Assembly (NCBI GenBank): GCA_022579005.1 | Contig: MU401483.1 | Span: forward strand, 62,001 to 126,000 | Direction: 5' to 3' | Length of the DNA stretch: 64,000 nt | From: Poronia punctata | Lineage: Eukaryota; Ascomycota; Sordariomycetes; Xylariales; Xylariaceae | Shown here: positions 51,001 to 62,466 of the stretch, one piece after another | Position numbering within the stretch: the stretch's first letter is position 1 | How the letters are laid out: every line of letters starts with the position of its first letter | The notes under the pieces: model-generated | Database searches by the model: none | Told to the model about the DNA's origin: nothing | What the model saw: the letters and a program-made list of their open reading frames with translations, nothing else | Translations under genes and position numbers: made by a program

Positions 51001-53658
51001 AAGGTGGGATAACCCTTGGGGTGAGCGTGCAAACGAAGATGCAGAGATCTCCCAGAAGATCACCTCTAATGAACCCTACTTGCCTTCGGCTATTATATTA
51101 CTCAGTATAACGCGCGCTAGCTAGTCCCAAACACGTCAAATGGGTGCCGTGGTGGACACTACCCACTAGACCGACTCTATCCCTCGGGTTTCTGTTTAGC
51201 ACGGTTCCAGCAACTTGCAGCCATTATGGAGACGATTAGCCGGCCAGTGCTCACACCGCCAAACGTTTACCACGTTTCACCAGAATGGTGGATGCCGCTA
51301 TGAATGTCGACATGGCTATCACCACTCGGCGAGAGGAGCTTGTTGGTGATGGCAGTAGGATGTGTGCATATGCTAATACCTAGCTACTTACTGACAGATG
51401 TCGTCTCCATTTCTTCCCAGTGTTTAGGTGAAACGGGAGACTAGCGCGCATTATCTACCGCAGTCGTAAGACGAATCCGTCAATGATCTTGTTTCAAACC
51501 TCGATTCTCGCTAAAATCTGGGGCGTGTACGAGTAAGTAGGATTCTATAGTTAGCCGGCGGTGAGAATGACACACTTGCGGTCAAAGTGTGGTACCGATG
51601 ATGCACAACTCGTCACCTCCTCGCACTAGGCAGCCTAAACAATATGGGTATGCTGTGGCATAGGCAGCGAAAAAGGGTCTTTGGAGGGGAAGCGAAAACC
51701 TAAGAGAGGGGGGGCAGGGGGGCAGATGAGGGTCGCTCGTCTTCAAGAAATGACAATTGCATATGCCTCGTCACAACACAAGAGTATTCGCAAGACTACT
51801 ACACCGCTTACCTACCGCTTACCTACCTCTCAGGCTTACGAGGTACGTCCGGATATACGCCAGGGAAAAGAGCGTACACAATAGGTATCCTTCCGATGTG
51901 CGGCTCTTCAATAGCAAATCATCTTTTCGGGTGACGGAGATCCCATGTGGGAATCCCCTACCAGAAGGATGCGGTTGGTTCGCTTATTATGCGCGTCATC
52001 TGGAGGACCCTTCCGATAACGACGACTTGGCCCTCCTAGTATATCCTATTCCCCCTGGGCTGACGTGTATCCAGGTGTCAGGTAGCCAACACTTGGACTA
52101 CCGTAGCAAGGCATTATAAAGAATCATACGCAGAGAAGCCTTATGCGCAGCGGCCAATGGGTCACAGATACCTACTCGTACATGCACAAATACGCTCCAG
52201 GATCTGCACACTATAACTGCCAAGGAACCCTGAAATTGGTGTCTACGAGATCAGCCCAGTTACCCAGCCCTGTTCGCTAGCGAAATTGCGTGATAATAAA
52301 GGCATCTAGTCCAGATCTCAGGGTAACGTTAAACCCATGCGTTTATCATTATCCAGTTAGCATTAGGCATCTACGCGGCTACCCTAGAAAGGAACACTAA
52401 AGAGATAGCTTTGAAGGTTTTTATCTGCGGCTGTCGGTCTATCATATCTGCGATATATGCAGCATACGACATCTCAAAGGTAACGGTGGCTGCTGACGAT
52501 GGTATATCGTCAGAAGCAGTAGCAGGGCCGGTAGGTAAAGATCTGATACCGTCAATTGCCGGGTAAGGTTTGTGGAGATGATGTTTTTCATCAACTAAAT
52601 GCATATTGGGTTTAATGGCATAATACCTCTTTAGAGTCATATTTCTGTAGAATAACCGCTATAACAATATTCCCCACCATTCAAAGTTGCTGCAGGTGGT
52701 TGAAAGTTGAAACAAATGGCCTTGGCTTTGTGTCAAGTACAAGAGTATGACAGCAACCGCAGCCCCCGACGAGTTTCTGTAACGCGTAGAGTTTCCTGAT
52801 ACCTACTCCGGCTCCTTGGGCGGCTATTTCTGTTCCCGATATCATCATCGGGCATTTGTTGTAGCTGACTCCTGAGGAATCGGCAGTCGGCTCTTCCCGT
52901 CTTCGGCCAAATTGTGTGTAGGCATTTATCATTTAATAGAGGCGAACAAAAAACAGTAAACCACCAACATGCAATACCGGTGTCAGGAGTCAGGACCTAG
53001 ACCTCCAAAGCCTTTGCTTCTTTCCAAAGACTTTATATCATCAATATCGTTGGATTTCTGATGTCAGAGCCGGTTAGGTTATGTTTTTATTTGAGTACCT
53101 TAAGCCGTTCGGATAAGCATGGACCATGGTCTCCATCGCTGCCGCCCCTTGTTGCTTCGAGGTAGAGTGAAACTGCATGTGAAACGATGGAGGTAGGGGA
53201 GAGGCGCCGTCCACTAATTACCCCTTTGTCTACTCGATCTGGCATCCTAAGGGGCTGCATAAGGCGGGAAGTCCAACATTTGGCACTTTGGGCTTACGGT
53301 TGGAACCGATCAAAGGAATCTGGGTTCGCTGGAATCGGGCTGCTGGACTGGTGGGTTGCATGGTTGCATGGTTGCAGTTGCGGGAGGTCCCAACACCTTG
53401 GGAATCGTCGAGCTACAGTCTAGAGTAGACTCACATCTCCATCCTTTTCGCCTCTTGCTTTCGCCAGGTCATTTTTTGAAGAGACGCGCCTCGTAATCCG
53501 TAATCCGGGTCGTGATGGCGTCGTGCTGAGGCTGCAGGCATCTCGAGAGCACCATTATGATACCACGTTCTTATTAAAATTCCCAGTCACCCAACCGAGC
53601 TGGTCTTGAGTTTGATTCCGCCCTTCGTCGATACTTTCTGTTGTCCTGGTTTTCCAGA
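48098..53658. other. Long 5.5 kb intergenic region without a supportable gene
   Basis: Frames here are short (under about 120 codons) and show no recognisable motif. An 88-codon plus-strand frame at 48442-48708 and two neighbouring minus-strand frames at 52371-52932 are the least random-looking, but none has support. The region contains the promoter of the dehydrogenase gene (its first few hundred bases) and that of the membrane-protein gene (its last few hundred). Base composition is ordinary. Confidence 0.5.
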
Positions 53659-56600
53659 ATGGCCGTGCCCGGCACTGGCCAGGCTTTGATCGCTGCCTTC
53701 TTCTTGTTAGTACTTGCTTTGGTGATAGCTGTATTCTATACTAATAGACTCACGTCCGGCTCCAGCGGCATACTGTTCAACGCGGCGTCGGCAGCACTGG
53801 TCCTCAACACCAAAGCTTATGTCTCGGCGATTTTCACGGAAGGGTTGAGGCTGGCCCTCGTTTTATTCCTTTTTTCTTGCTTGGTGTGGGCTTTTGTCGG
53901 TTTTCTCTCAACTCTAATCGAACCGAGCGCTACGTCTACCTGCCAAGTCGCCGTGGTCTTCTCCTCTCTCTTTGACCAGTTCAGCAGGACATTTGTCGAG
54001 CAATATCTGACTTGGGCGGTGCGGAAAGGAGAGACCAACACGCGCCTTTCTGTCCTACCACAGATATTAGTCTTTGCTCGATTCTTTGTCGGTATAGGGC
54101 TTACCGCCTTGACGCGGGCTCAGTTCAAGCCCACCTGCGTACCTGTAGCGAGTATACAAGGAGTCGCCGTCTCCACGATCGTGTTAGACGCTGTCATTAT
54201 TGGTCTCTTGTCGATCAAGGCGTTCTCAAACGAGCCAGCTATAAAAGACACACTCCCGAAAGTGCTGGCTCCCAGGATCAAGACTGCCCGCTTGATTATT
54301 GTTGGAGTTGCTCTGTGGTGGGGGGTTCGTTGCCAACATCTTCCCCCTTTTTGAGTGGATGCTTATATTCGGTATCAGACAAGCGTGACCTCGACGCTGG
54401 CACTACAAAGTATAGATTTGTTTTACAGAACCGCTTTGCCTGGAATTGGCCTTAGCATCTTGACCGGTCAGTTATTTACTTGTAGGCTGATGAATACAGC
54501 TAATACGAAACCATTTCTCAGGTCTGGTCACTGTTTTGTCTCCAACGCTTACATCCCCTCGAGAGCCACCACAACGGCCGGATTCTCCCCTGTCTCGAGA
54601 TATTAGAGACTTACCGTCCTCGAATTCTTCGCACTATACTAATTATCCTCCTTCTCGTTACGAGGATGTAAAAGGGGTCAATTCGGTCTCGATGTCAGCC
54701 TTCGTGACGGAAAAGGAGGCGAATCAAGACATCAACCGTAGCGGCGATGGCACGTTTCCCACGAATTCACGTTCCATGACGGCTAGACTGGATATAGCTA
54801 CCGTTGCAAATCCCTATTCTTTGTCGAAGCCAGAACCACGTTCGAAAGATAACTTTCTAGGCGCCGATACATACAACAGCACTCAGGCTCGTGCTAAAGC
54901 TCGTGCAAAGGCCACCCCAAGGTCGAAGGGAAAGTTAGGGAAACTAGTCATTTCGAGGCCAATTCTCTATGAGGACCGAAGTCCACAAAACCCGCTCAGC
55001 AGGATCAATACCATTAGTCTAGCCGAGGCAGCAAACAACGAAAGAATAAGACGAGAGAGATCTGCACGGTGTGTCCCAAACCTCATAGCACAGCGCCCTG
55101 CTCCGCGGCCTCCCAGTCAACCGCCGGGCCCGGAAGTATTAGCAGCAATTTTACGGCGAGAAACAATTGATGAGCTACAGAGGTCGGGATCGGCCGAGTC
55201 TAATGAGTCGACAAGTAGGCTCTCGGTCGTGGCAAATGCATCTTCTACAGCTACACAGTTGTCGCCTGGCGTTGAGGCAATAAGACGTCGATCCCCACGA
55301 GAGCCCGAGTCAGATTGTCTGGACGCCCCGTTTAGAATGGTGCGGCCTGGTGAGCCAATTCGCGTACCCATCCGACGCCCTAGTGAGAATGTCCAGGCTA
55401 TGGTGAATTTCTCGTCCAAGCGGGAACAGGTGGAAACGCAGTTACAGCGTCGTGCCACGACAGGACTCCCATCTCGCCCACGCGATCAGACACGTAAGAC
55501 TTTGGCGAGAGAAAATGGAGGGCAAGACAGTCAGACAGTCATGTTCGTCAACAACATCGTCTACGACGACCCAAGTGCCGTTGGTGAGATTTTGCATGGA
55601 GGCCCCAGGATACCACAGCCTCTCGACTCTGGTGATTCGGGCGACTCGGTTTTGAACCGCCCACGGCCTATCCCTAGGAAAGGGGATAAAGACCGCCAGG
55701 TTTTTCCGGCCGAAATATCACCAAGTCATCATCACAAAAAATCCAAGTCTGGAAGTACGTTAGTAAGCTGGAAATCAGAATTACATTTGGCGCCCGGAAG
55801 TCCTACTAGACTTCCCTCCCTGCCACCAATACCACCTATGGCCGCCATACCCAGTACGGTTCCCAGGCCAAATAGAACCGAAAGCATGACTGTTGAAGAG
55901 AAGATGGTTCGTTTATGCCCACCACCGCTACCTGAAATACCGTTTGGCGTTAGTGTCGATGTCCCGTTTCCACCAACAGAAGTGAAACGGAGATCCTCGC
56001 CTATTCTACCCGACGATGCGAGACCAACAAGCGTGTCAACGATCCGGAGCGGGACACGAAGTAGCGGCGAGGTTACGGTATCTAATTGGGGGTCTGTACA
56101 CTCACCCGTTGTCCCAGTTGCGAGACAAAATGCCCGTTCAACTTATATTGGGGGTGAACCTCGTAACGATGTTGTCTTTGACAATATTCCGATTGTGATG
56201 ATGGATACGTCTGCGACCATGTGCGATGAACCACAACAGTCGTCAGACTCGGAAAGCGATAAATCACTGTCTAGCAGGTCTGGAAAGTCTCCACGTCTGG
56301 CGGGACAGTTCCATCGCCGCGTAGGTGACGAATGTCCTACTTTTTCGACTCGCACAGATAAGGTACGACCAAGAAAGGTGCCGCCACCTACGCCACTGCT
56401 CTTGAGAAGACACACGGCCAAGCGTGCAATAGTGTTACGAGTACAGCCTACGGAGCCTTCCCCTATCGAGTCGCCGACAGCTGCTTATGAAGCCCTCCAA
56501 GCTCAACTGAGAAATATTGAGCGGCCGCCATTAAACTCGGTTGAAAGCCCGGGCCGCCGCCTAGCTCTATTGGCGAATCTGGAACAAGAGATGGGCCAGC

Positions 56601-58843
56601 TAGAGACCCAATGGTTGTCGACACATGACCAACTTGGTCGGGATTCGTTGTCTAGCATGCCGTCTCAAGCTTCACGCCCAACTTCGATCGGTCTGGATTC
56701 CTCACGGCGTTCGTCTATTACAGCCACAATCGCTGAGCGTCGGGCTTCAGCAAATATTGACAAACAGCTTGGAAAATTTGAAGATAAAAACACGTCTAGA
56801 AAATCGTGGCAGAGCGCCCAGAATGGTCAGGTTGATCTACTCAATCCACCCTCGATGGGTGCATACACACAGACCTCGGGGAATTCCCTAAAATTACTTG
56901 CTCGCACGAAAGACCATAATATCTTATCTGTCCCAAGGTCCATGCTCAGAAGCCCAAGCCCTCCTGAGACAGAGGGTTCGGATTGGGATGTCGAATCACG
57001 GGGTCAGGAGGCGCCAGAGGACGAGATTTACGTGTCCGTCGCTTCGTCTCCTAGTCTATGGCGCCAAACTATAACGAATCACAGCCAGACGACTGTCGTA
57101 TCACGGTTATGGAGCCCTGGATACAACACGAAGCGAATAGGGACCGAGTCTCATGAGTCTATGACAATGGGTATTTCCCTCCGGCGACGGAGGCGGAAAT
57201 ACATGGAACAACCCCTAACCATAGAGAGCTCTCATCTATGGAAACCCAGCTCTAAACCGACATGGGGACTATCAGAGGGTGCTCTGTGGAATGGACGGTT
57301 CCTTCCCCGGCAAACCAGTTCGTCCACAACGGTAGTCCGTCGGGCTACCTTGCGTCCTCCGCGGAGGAGCAAGCGTATATCAGTTCTTCCGGACATTATA
57401 GAGAATCCCCAACCGCTTCCAGATAAGCGGGGTACCCTGGGTATCTTTCAGTTCCCATGGGGTGAAAGAAGCGAGCATCCAACGATGCAATATCGTCGTA
57501 GCCCAAGCCAAGTATGGATGGCGATGCCTGGGACCATGACTAGTGGGCGATCAGAGGTAACTTTGTCAGCCGAGACCCAACCAGAAGTGACCGAGTACTC
57601 TTCTTCCTCTTTTTTTGATGAGTATGACGATGATGATGATGAAGAAGACAACTTCTCCGATTTTTCAGATAGCGGCGACGACTTTGATGAGACGACTCTC
57701 TGGGAAATTGCGAGTCTACTCAAGACGGATCAAGTCCCTTCGAAGAATAGTCTCTTACTCTCAAATTCTTCCCCTAGGATGGATTCGTCTATACCTGCGG
57801 AATACACGCGAGATATTCCATCTGATTATGAACATGAGGATGAGTTTATGGCAGATATTCCTATAGGGTTTGATTCTACTCAAGTGGCCATAGACCGAGA
57901 TGTACCAGAGGAAGTTCCCGGAACCTTTCTATGGAGGCGGGAGCACGCTTCGAGGGACAATCCACGTGTTTTTGGGTTGAACCAAGATGAGAGCTTTAGT
58001 TGGGCGTTGCGGGCATCTGAATCAATGTCGAGGGTTAAGAGGAAGAAGAAATTACCGACCAATAACGACGATGTGGTATTTACTCGGAATGATGGGCTGT
58101 GGTCACCGGCAGTTGTTAAACAGTCTGTTCGGAGTGAAGCATCACTCTGGACGCCGTCGAGCGTAACTATTGAGGTTCGACCACGACCTCGCCCGACGAT
58201 TTCAGTACGGGATACGGGCCTGTGGTCGAAGTACAGATTCTCTGAACACTCTATCACATGCGGAAGTACTTCTAATTTCGGCTTGCCAGAGCCCAACAGG
58301 AGCCTTTGGCAGAAACTAGTCTCCCTGAATGGTGGCGCGAACAGATCGAGATCTCGTATTGAAGTGGCTTTACCAACTATCTACAGTTCAAAGTTGTGGG
58401 ATATGAGCACTGTTCTTCCGCTCGTGGATGATTCACCCGTTACAGAATGTGGTCTTTGGGAACCGGCGGCCTGGGACCTGCGAATAGGGCAGACAATATC
58501 TAAACCAGCATCTTCGAGTACACATACCTCTTCCTACGGCCTCTGGCAATATGTCGCACGAGCAAAAGATACGGAGTCGAGAGGATTGTTTGATGCCCAG
58601 GCGACGAGATATGACTTCCGAAGAACATCTCAGCCCCTAATCGGCATCTGCATCTACAATTCGGCAAAAGCTCGTTATCCCCGTGAACCTTTGCCGTCAT
58701 TGGCGAGTTGTTATCTGTGGATAGCGGGTGATGTACAGTTTGTAATCAATGGGAGTAGGGAGAAGGTTACTTTATGGACGAGGAAGTCTATCTCTGGATT
58801 GTTCACCGAAAGGAGAGATTACAACAATACATCTGCCACATAA
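53659..58843 (+). CDS. Large polytopic membrane protein with C-terminal Leu-Trp repeats
   Basis: I do not recognise the family. The model has exons 53659-54324, 54379-54466 and 54522-58843, about 1,691 residues. Hydrophobic segments near residues 8-28, 62-84, 131-152, 165-186, 211-222 and in exon 2 suggest six or seven membrane spans. The remaining ~1,430 residues are hydrophilic, Ser/Arg/Pro-rich and probably cytosolic, with an Asp/Glu run at about 57620-57690. From about residue 1096 a motif xLW (x often Gly, Ser or Tyr, then often xP) recurs about every 35 residues. Intron 2 (55 bp, GTCAGT..TCAG) is well supported because it joins LSILTG to LVTVLSPT in frame. Intron 1 (54 bp, GTTCGT..TCAG) is less certain; see findings. 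A further frame, 58774-59247, overlaps the 3' end and carries more LW motifs, so the true C-terminus may be at 59247. The gene is convergent with the GH31 gene. Confidence 0.7.
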
Positions 58844-59247
58844 CAGACGCAGAAGAAAACGATTGGATACACAAAAGATATACGCTTCCTCTATCCTCGA
58901 GACTGTTGGGGGCAGAATTAAATAACGACCACATCTACGGACGAGCGACATGGCCTAGGGCTCTACACGAGTCATCACAAAGCCCGAGCCCTGCTCATCT
59001 TTGGGTCCAAGACAATGTTTCGATTCCGGCAAATACTTTTCCGTCTACTGGCTTCTATCTCTGGACACCGGGGGGTAATACCGTGCAAACACACACATAT
59101 AACGATGATGTTGATGTTTCTCGGAAACGAGTATTACTTTTACAGAGGAAAAGGAAACGGAAAAAGGGCCGTGGGCACGCGACGATGGGTATAAAAGGAT
59201 TAGACATCCGTCGACGTTGGAGAAGGATCGGTTGGAGGATTCGGTGA
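58774..59247 (+). CDS. Possible C-terminal extension of the Leu-Trp repeat protein
   Basis: This frame overlaps the end of the upstream exon in a different phase. It continues the same pattern, with YLWIVH, HLWVQD and YLWTPGG motifs, and ends in a strongly basic tail. It is unlikely to be an independent gene. It could be joined by an intron of about 92 bp (GTAGGG at 58755 to AACAG at 58846), which gives the correct phase, or by a one-base frameshift near 58790. Which one applies cannot be settled from the sequence. Confidence 0.45.
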   Translation: MDEEVYLWIVHRKERLQQYICHITDAEENDWIHKRYTLPLSSRLLGAELNNDHIYGRATWPRALHESSQSPSPAHLWVQDNVSIPANTFPSTGFYLWTPGGNTVQTHTYNDDVDVSRKRVLLLQRKRKRKKGRGHATMGIKGLDIRRRWRRIGWRIR

Positions 59248-59659
59248 ATAATAAGTTTGGTAGGGTTGTGTTGCGTTATTAGGAGAGGGTAGGTAAGGAG
59301 ATGAATAGTTGGGAATTGGAGGGGGTTGAACTGGATAGGACTATATGGGATGAGATGAGATGAGATGATACGTGGAAGGAATGGTTCAATGAAGACATGT
59401 GGATGTTGAGGGATATCTATAGTTGCCGAGTACAAGGTTCTACATATCCTCCCTATCATGACTGAGGAAATGTTTTAATGGCTGGATAAATCACGTTAAA
59501 AACACAATGTGAAGATAGTACCTAGTTGATGAATACTCGAGTTGTATATGAAAAAGACCCCCCCAGTCGAGGTTCTTGCACAAGCTGTCTGTCCCGTTCA
59601 ATCATCATCATGTTAAACGGACTAGATGTCGTAGCATATATACCGAAGAAATGGCAACC

Positions 59660-62466
59660 CTAGATGCACTCAATAGTCTTCAAGTACGTCTCATCCACAG
59701 CCCTCCCATTCTCACTTATCGTCCAATCCCCCTTCAACAACTCCTTCCCTTGAACAATCTCCCCATTCCCACCAACTTTCAACGTCCCAACAACATCGCC
59801 CTCCCCATTCACAACATCAGCCGTAGCGCCCTCGCTCACCTGATACAAACACACCTCGACATCAGCCGCATAATCATACACCGCACCCTTGATCCCCTCC
59901 TTGCCCAAGACAAGAACAGTATTCTCCCGCACGTAAAGAGGTAAGCTGCCGAACCCATGCTTCTCCTTGAACCACCCCGGACCTTGACGGACCTGATTCG
60001 TAAAGAAAGAAGTCCATCTCCCTCTCGGCAAGTAGAACTCGACTTCGCCCGACTCGTCAAACACAGGCGCGGCGAGAAGTCTGTCGCCAATCATGAATTG
60101 TCGATCGAGATACCACGCTGTGGGATCGTCGGGGAATTCCAGACACGTGGCGCGCAGGGATAACGGCCAGCCATTCTCCACGGCAACAGCCGCCTGCGCG
60201 AAGAGATACGGCATGAGCCGCGTCTTGAGACCGGTCCATCGCGCAAGCGTCCGCGAACATCCCTCGTCGGACCTATCGTCGTCGTCGATGGTCCAGGGGA
60301 CACGGTACGAGCTACTCCCGTGTAGACGGCTATGGGAGCAGAGGAGTCCGAACGCCACCCAGCGTTTATAGATCCACGGGGCCGGGTAGCCCTCGAAACC
60401 GCCGATGTCGTTGGACCAGAAGGAGAAGCCGCAGAGGCCGAGGCCGAGGCCGCCGCGGACGGATTCGGCCATTGCTTCCGGGGTGGATTCGCAGTCGCCG
60501 CCCCAGACGAGGGGGAAGCGTTGGGTGCCGGCGCAGGCGGAGCGCGCGAAGAGGACGGCTTCCGAGGTGCCGTAGCGCGTTTGCAGGGCCTCGTAGACGA
60601 TTTTGTTGTATAAGAATGCGTAGTAGTTCTGTTGATGGCAACGTTAGCAAATGCGAATCCTCAAATGCAATACGCCTCAAGCCCGGTTAGCTCAATCGGT
60701 AGAGCGTGAGACTCTTAATCTCAAGGTTGCGGGTTCGACCCCCGCATCGGGCTCAATTCCCGATGCCTCACTGGTTAAATAAACAGTGAGAGCCTCAATT
60801 TTTTTTTCTTTTTCTTTTTTCACTTTCGTTTTGTTCCCCCGCTTCCTTTTTGCATAACAAGAGCAGGTGTGTGTTGTGGTGAAAAAAGAAAAAAGAAAAA
60901 GGAAAAAGGTGATTGGATATAGAGAGACAAACTTACATGCATCTTATGAGCATCAACCGACTTATCAAACCACTCCACATCCAAAGTCGGTATCCTCTCC
61001 CCAAAATCCGTCTTGATGCAATCGACACCCTGATCGAAAAGACCATTGAGACATTCAACATACCACTTCGTCGCCGCCGGGTTCGTGAAATCGACGAGAC
61101 CCATACCAGCCTGCCAGAGATCCCATTGCCATACATCTCCATTCTTCCGCTTCAACAGATACCCCTTTTCGGCTGCCGTCTTGAATGCCGCGCCATGTTG
61201 CGCTATATACGGATTTATCCATACGCACACTTTTTTGACCAGGCCGGAATCTTTGAGACGGGATATTTGCGCTTTGGGATCCGGGAAGCGCTCCGAGTCG
61301 AAGACGAAGTCTGTCCATGTGAATGCCTATCAGACAATATAAGCTTTCCGCGAATTTATGAAAAATATAGGGAGAGGAGGGGGGAGCGAGAGGATGGAAA
61401 AAAAAGAAAATACCTTCATCCAGAAACAATCATAATGAAAAACATCAACCTGCGTATCCCTCTCCCTCATGCCCTCGAGGAAAGAATTCACCGTGTCCTC
61501 GTCATAATTCGTCGTGAAGCTCGTGCTCAACCACAAGCCATAACTCCAACCCGGCACCTTGCTCGGTTTCCCCGTCAGGATCGAATACCGTCTAAGCACC
61601 TCCTTGGGCGTAGGTCCGTAGATGATGTACCATTTCAACCGTTGTCCCTCCACGCTCGTCTGCACACGGGTACATCTCTCGCTGCCGATTTCCAGCTCGA
61701 CCTTCCCCGGCGTGTCGATGAAGATTCCGTAGCCGCGCGAACTGAGGAAGAAGGATATGTTCTTGTACGCTTGGTCGCTGGATGTTCCGCCGTCGGCGTT
61801 CCATAGGGATATCGATTGGCCGACTTTGTTGAAGGCGCCGAATCGCTCGCCGAGGCCGTGGATGGTCTCGCCTACGCCGAGTTGGGTTTGGGTGAAGATG
61901 TAGTGTTTGAATTCGCGCATGTCGCCGGTTTGTAACGGGTTGCTTGGGGCCGGGTTATATGCTAGTCCGACGCTACGGGCGAGGAGAGAGGTTAGGGTTT
62001 TGGATGATGGGTCGGTGCTGCTGTGGAAGCGGATGTCAAAGGTGTGTTCGTCCGGGTGGATGGTTGCTGATAAGGAGCCGGCGGTAAGTGTGGTTCCTTT
62101 ATCGTCGCTCTTGCTGACTTGGGGTGAGATGGAGGGTTGTCCGTGGGGAAAGAGGTCGAAGTGAGGGCCTTTGTTTACCGCTCCGGACCAGTGCGTTGCT
62201 TCGAGGGATATGATTCCTTCGGATGCTGCTTCTATTTCCTGATAGTTTGGTTTGTCAATATCGGCTAGTCAAGATGGGTTTGGTAAAGATGGAATACTCA
62301 CTATAGTCATTGTGCTTTGATTCAAGGTATCTCCTCGTCTGAAAATCTTCCTCGTTGGACAGAGAAGACTTAGACCTCGGTCTGTCTGGGTAATGTCGTG
62401 GACATCTTCGGCGTATTGCACTTGCATCCCCTCTGCCGTCAACCACATGCCATCACGGAACTTCAT
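59660..62466 (-). CDS. GH31 alpha-xylosidase (YicI type)
   Basis: Four exons encode 782 residues: 62466-62302, 62238-61414, 61326-60937 and 60628-59660. The introns of 63, 87 and 308 bp all keep frame. Length fits bacterial YicI (772 residues). The signature KTDFGERIP is present with the nucleophile at Asp437. The acid/base is Asp505 in WGGDCES, a spacing of 68 close to the 66 of YicI. HGLGERFG, VDVFHYDCFWM and CGFSFWSNDIGGFEG are further GH31 motifs. No signal peptide is visible (MKFRDGMWLTAEG), so the enzyme is probably intracellular and removes alpha-1,6-xylose from xyloglucan oligosaccharides or isoprimeverose. The KTDFGE signature favours alpha-xylosidase over alpha-glucosidase; activity is inferred from it. 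It is divergent from a GH3 gene with 880 bp between the starts. Intron 3 contains a complete tRNA gene on the other strand. Confidence 0.92.
60681..60753 (+). tRNA. tRNA-Lys (anticodon CTT)
   Basis: All arms fold. The acceptor GCCCGGT pairs with ATCGGGC. The D arm is GCTC..GAGC. The anticodon stem is TGAGA/TCTCA around loop CTCTTAA with anticodon CTT, decoding AAG. The T arm is GCGGG-TTCGACC-CCCGC, and T is the discriminator base. Box A (TAGCTCAATCGG) and box B (GGTTCGACC) are intact. The gene has no intron of its own. It lies inside intron 3 of the GH31 gene on the opposite strand. A T-tract downstream can end Pol III transcription. Confidence 0.97.
60798..60806 (+). terminator. Pol III T-tract terminator of tRNA-Lys
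   Basis: A run of nine T residues lies about 45 bp after the tRNA. It is preceded by a small hairpin with CTCACTG and CAGTGAG arms (about 60767-60790). T-runs of four or more stop Pol III. Confidence 0.6.

Larger units (their letters stand above)
60629..60936 (-). other. Unusually long intron 3 of the GH31 gene, containing a tRNA gene
   Basis: The donor is GTAAGT, a branch-like GCTAACG precedes the acceptor ACAG, and splicing joins VDAHKMH to NYYAFLYN in frame. At 308 bp it is far longer than the other introns of this gene (63 and 87 bp). The extra length is accounted for by the tRNA-Lys gene and its flanks. Confidence 0.85.

Noticed and set aside
52371..52932. Two adjacent minus-strand frames (83 and 89 codons) that might be joined
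   Set aside because: I could not find splice sites giving a convincing joined protein, and no family is recognisable.
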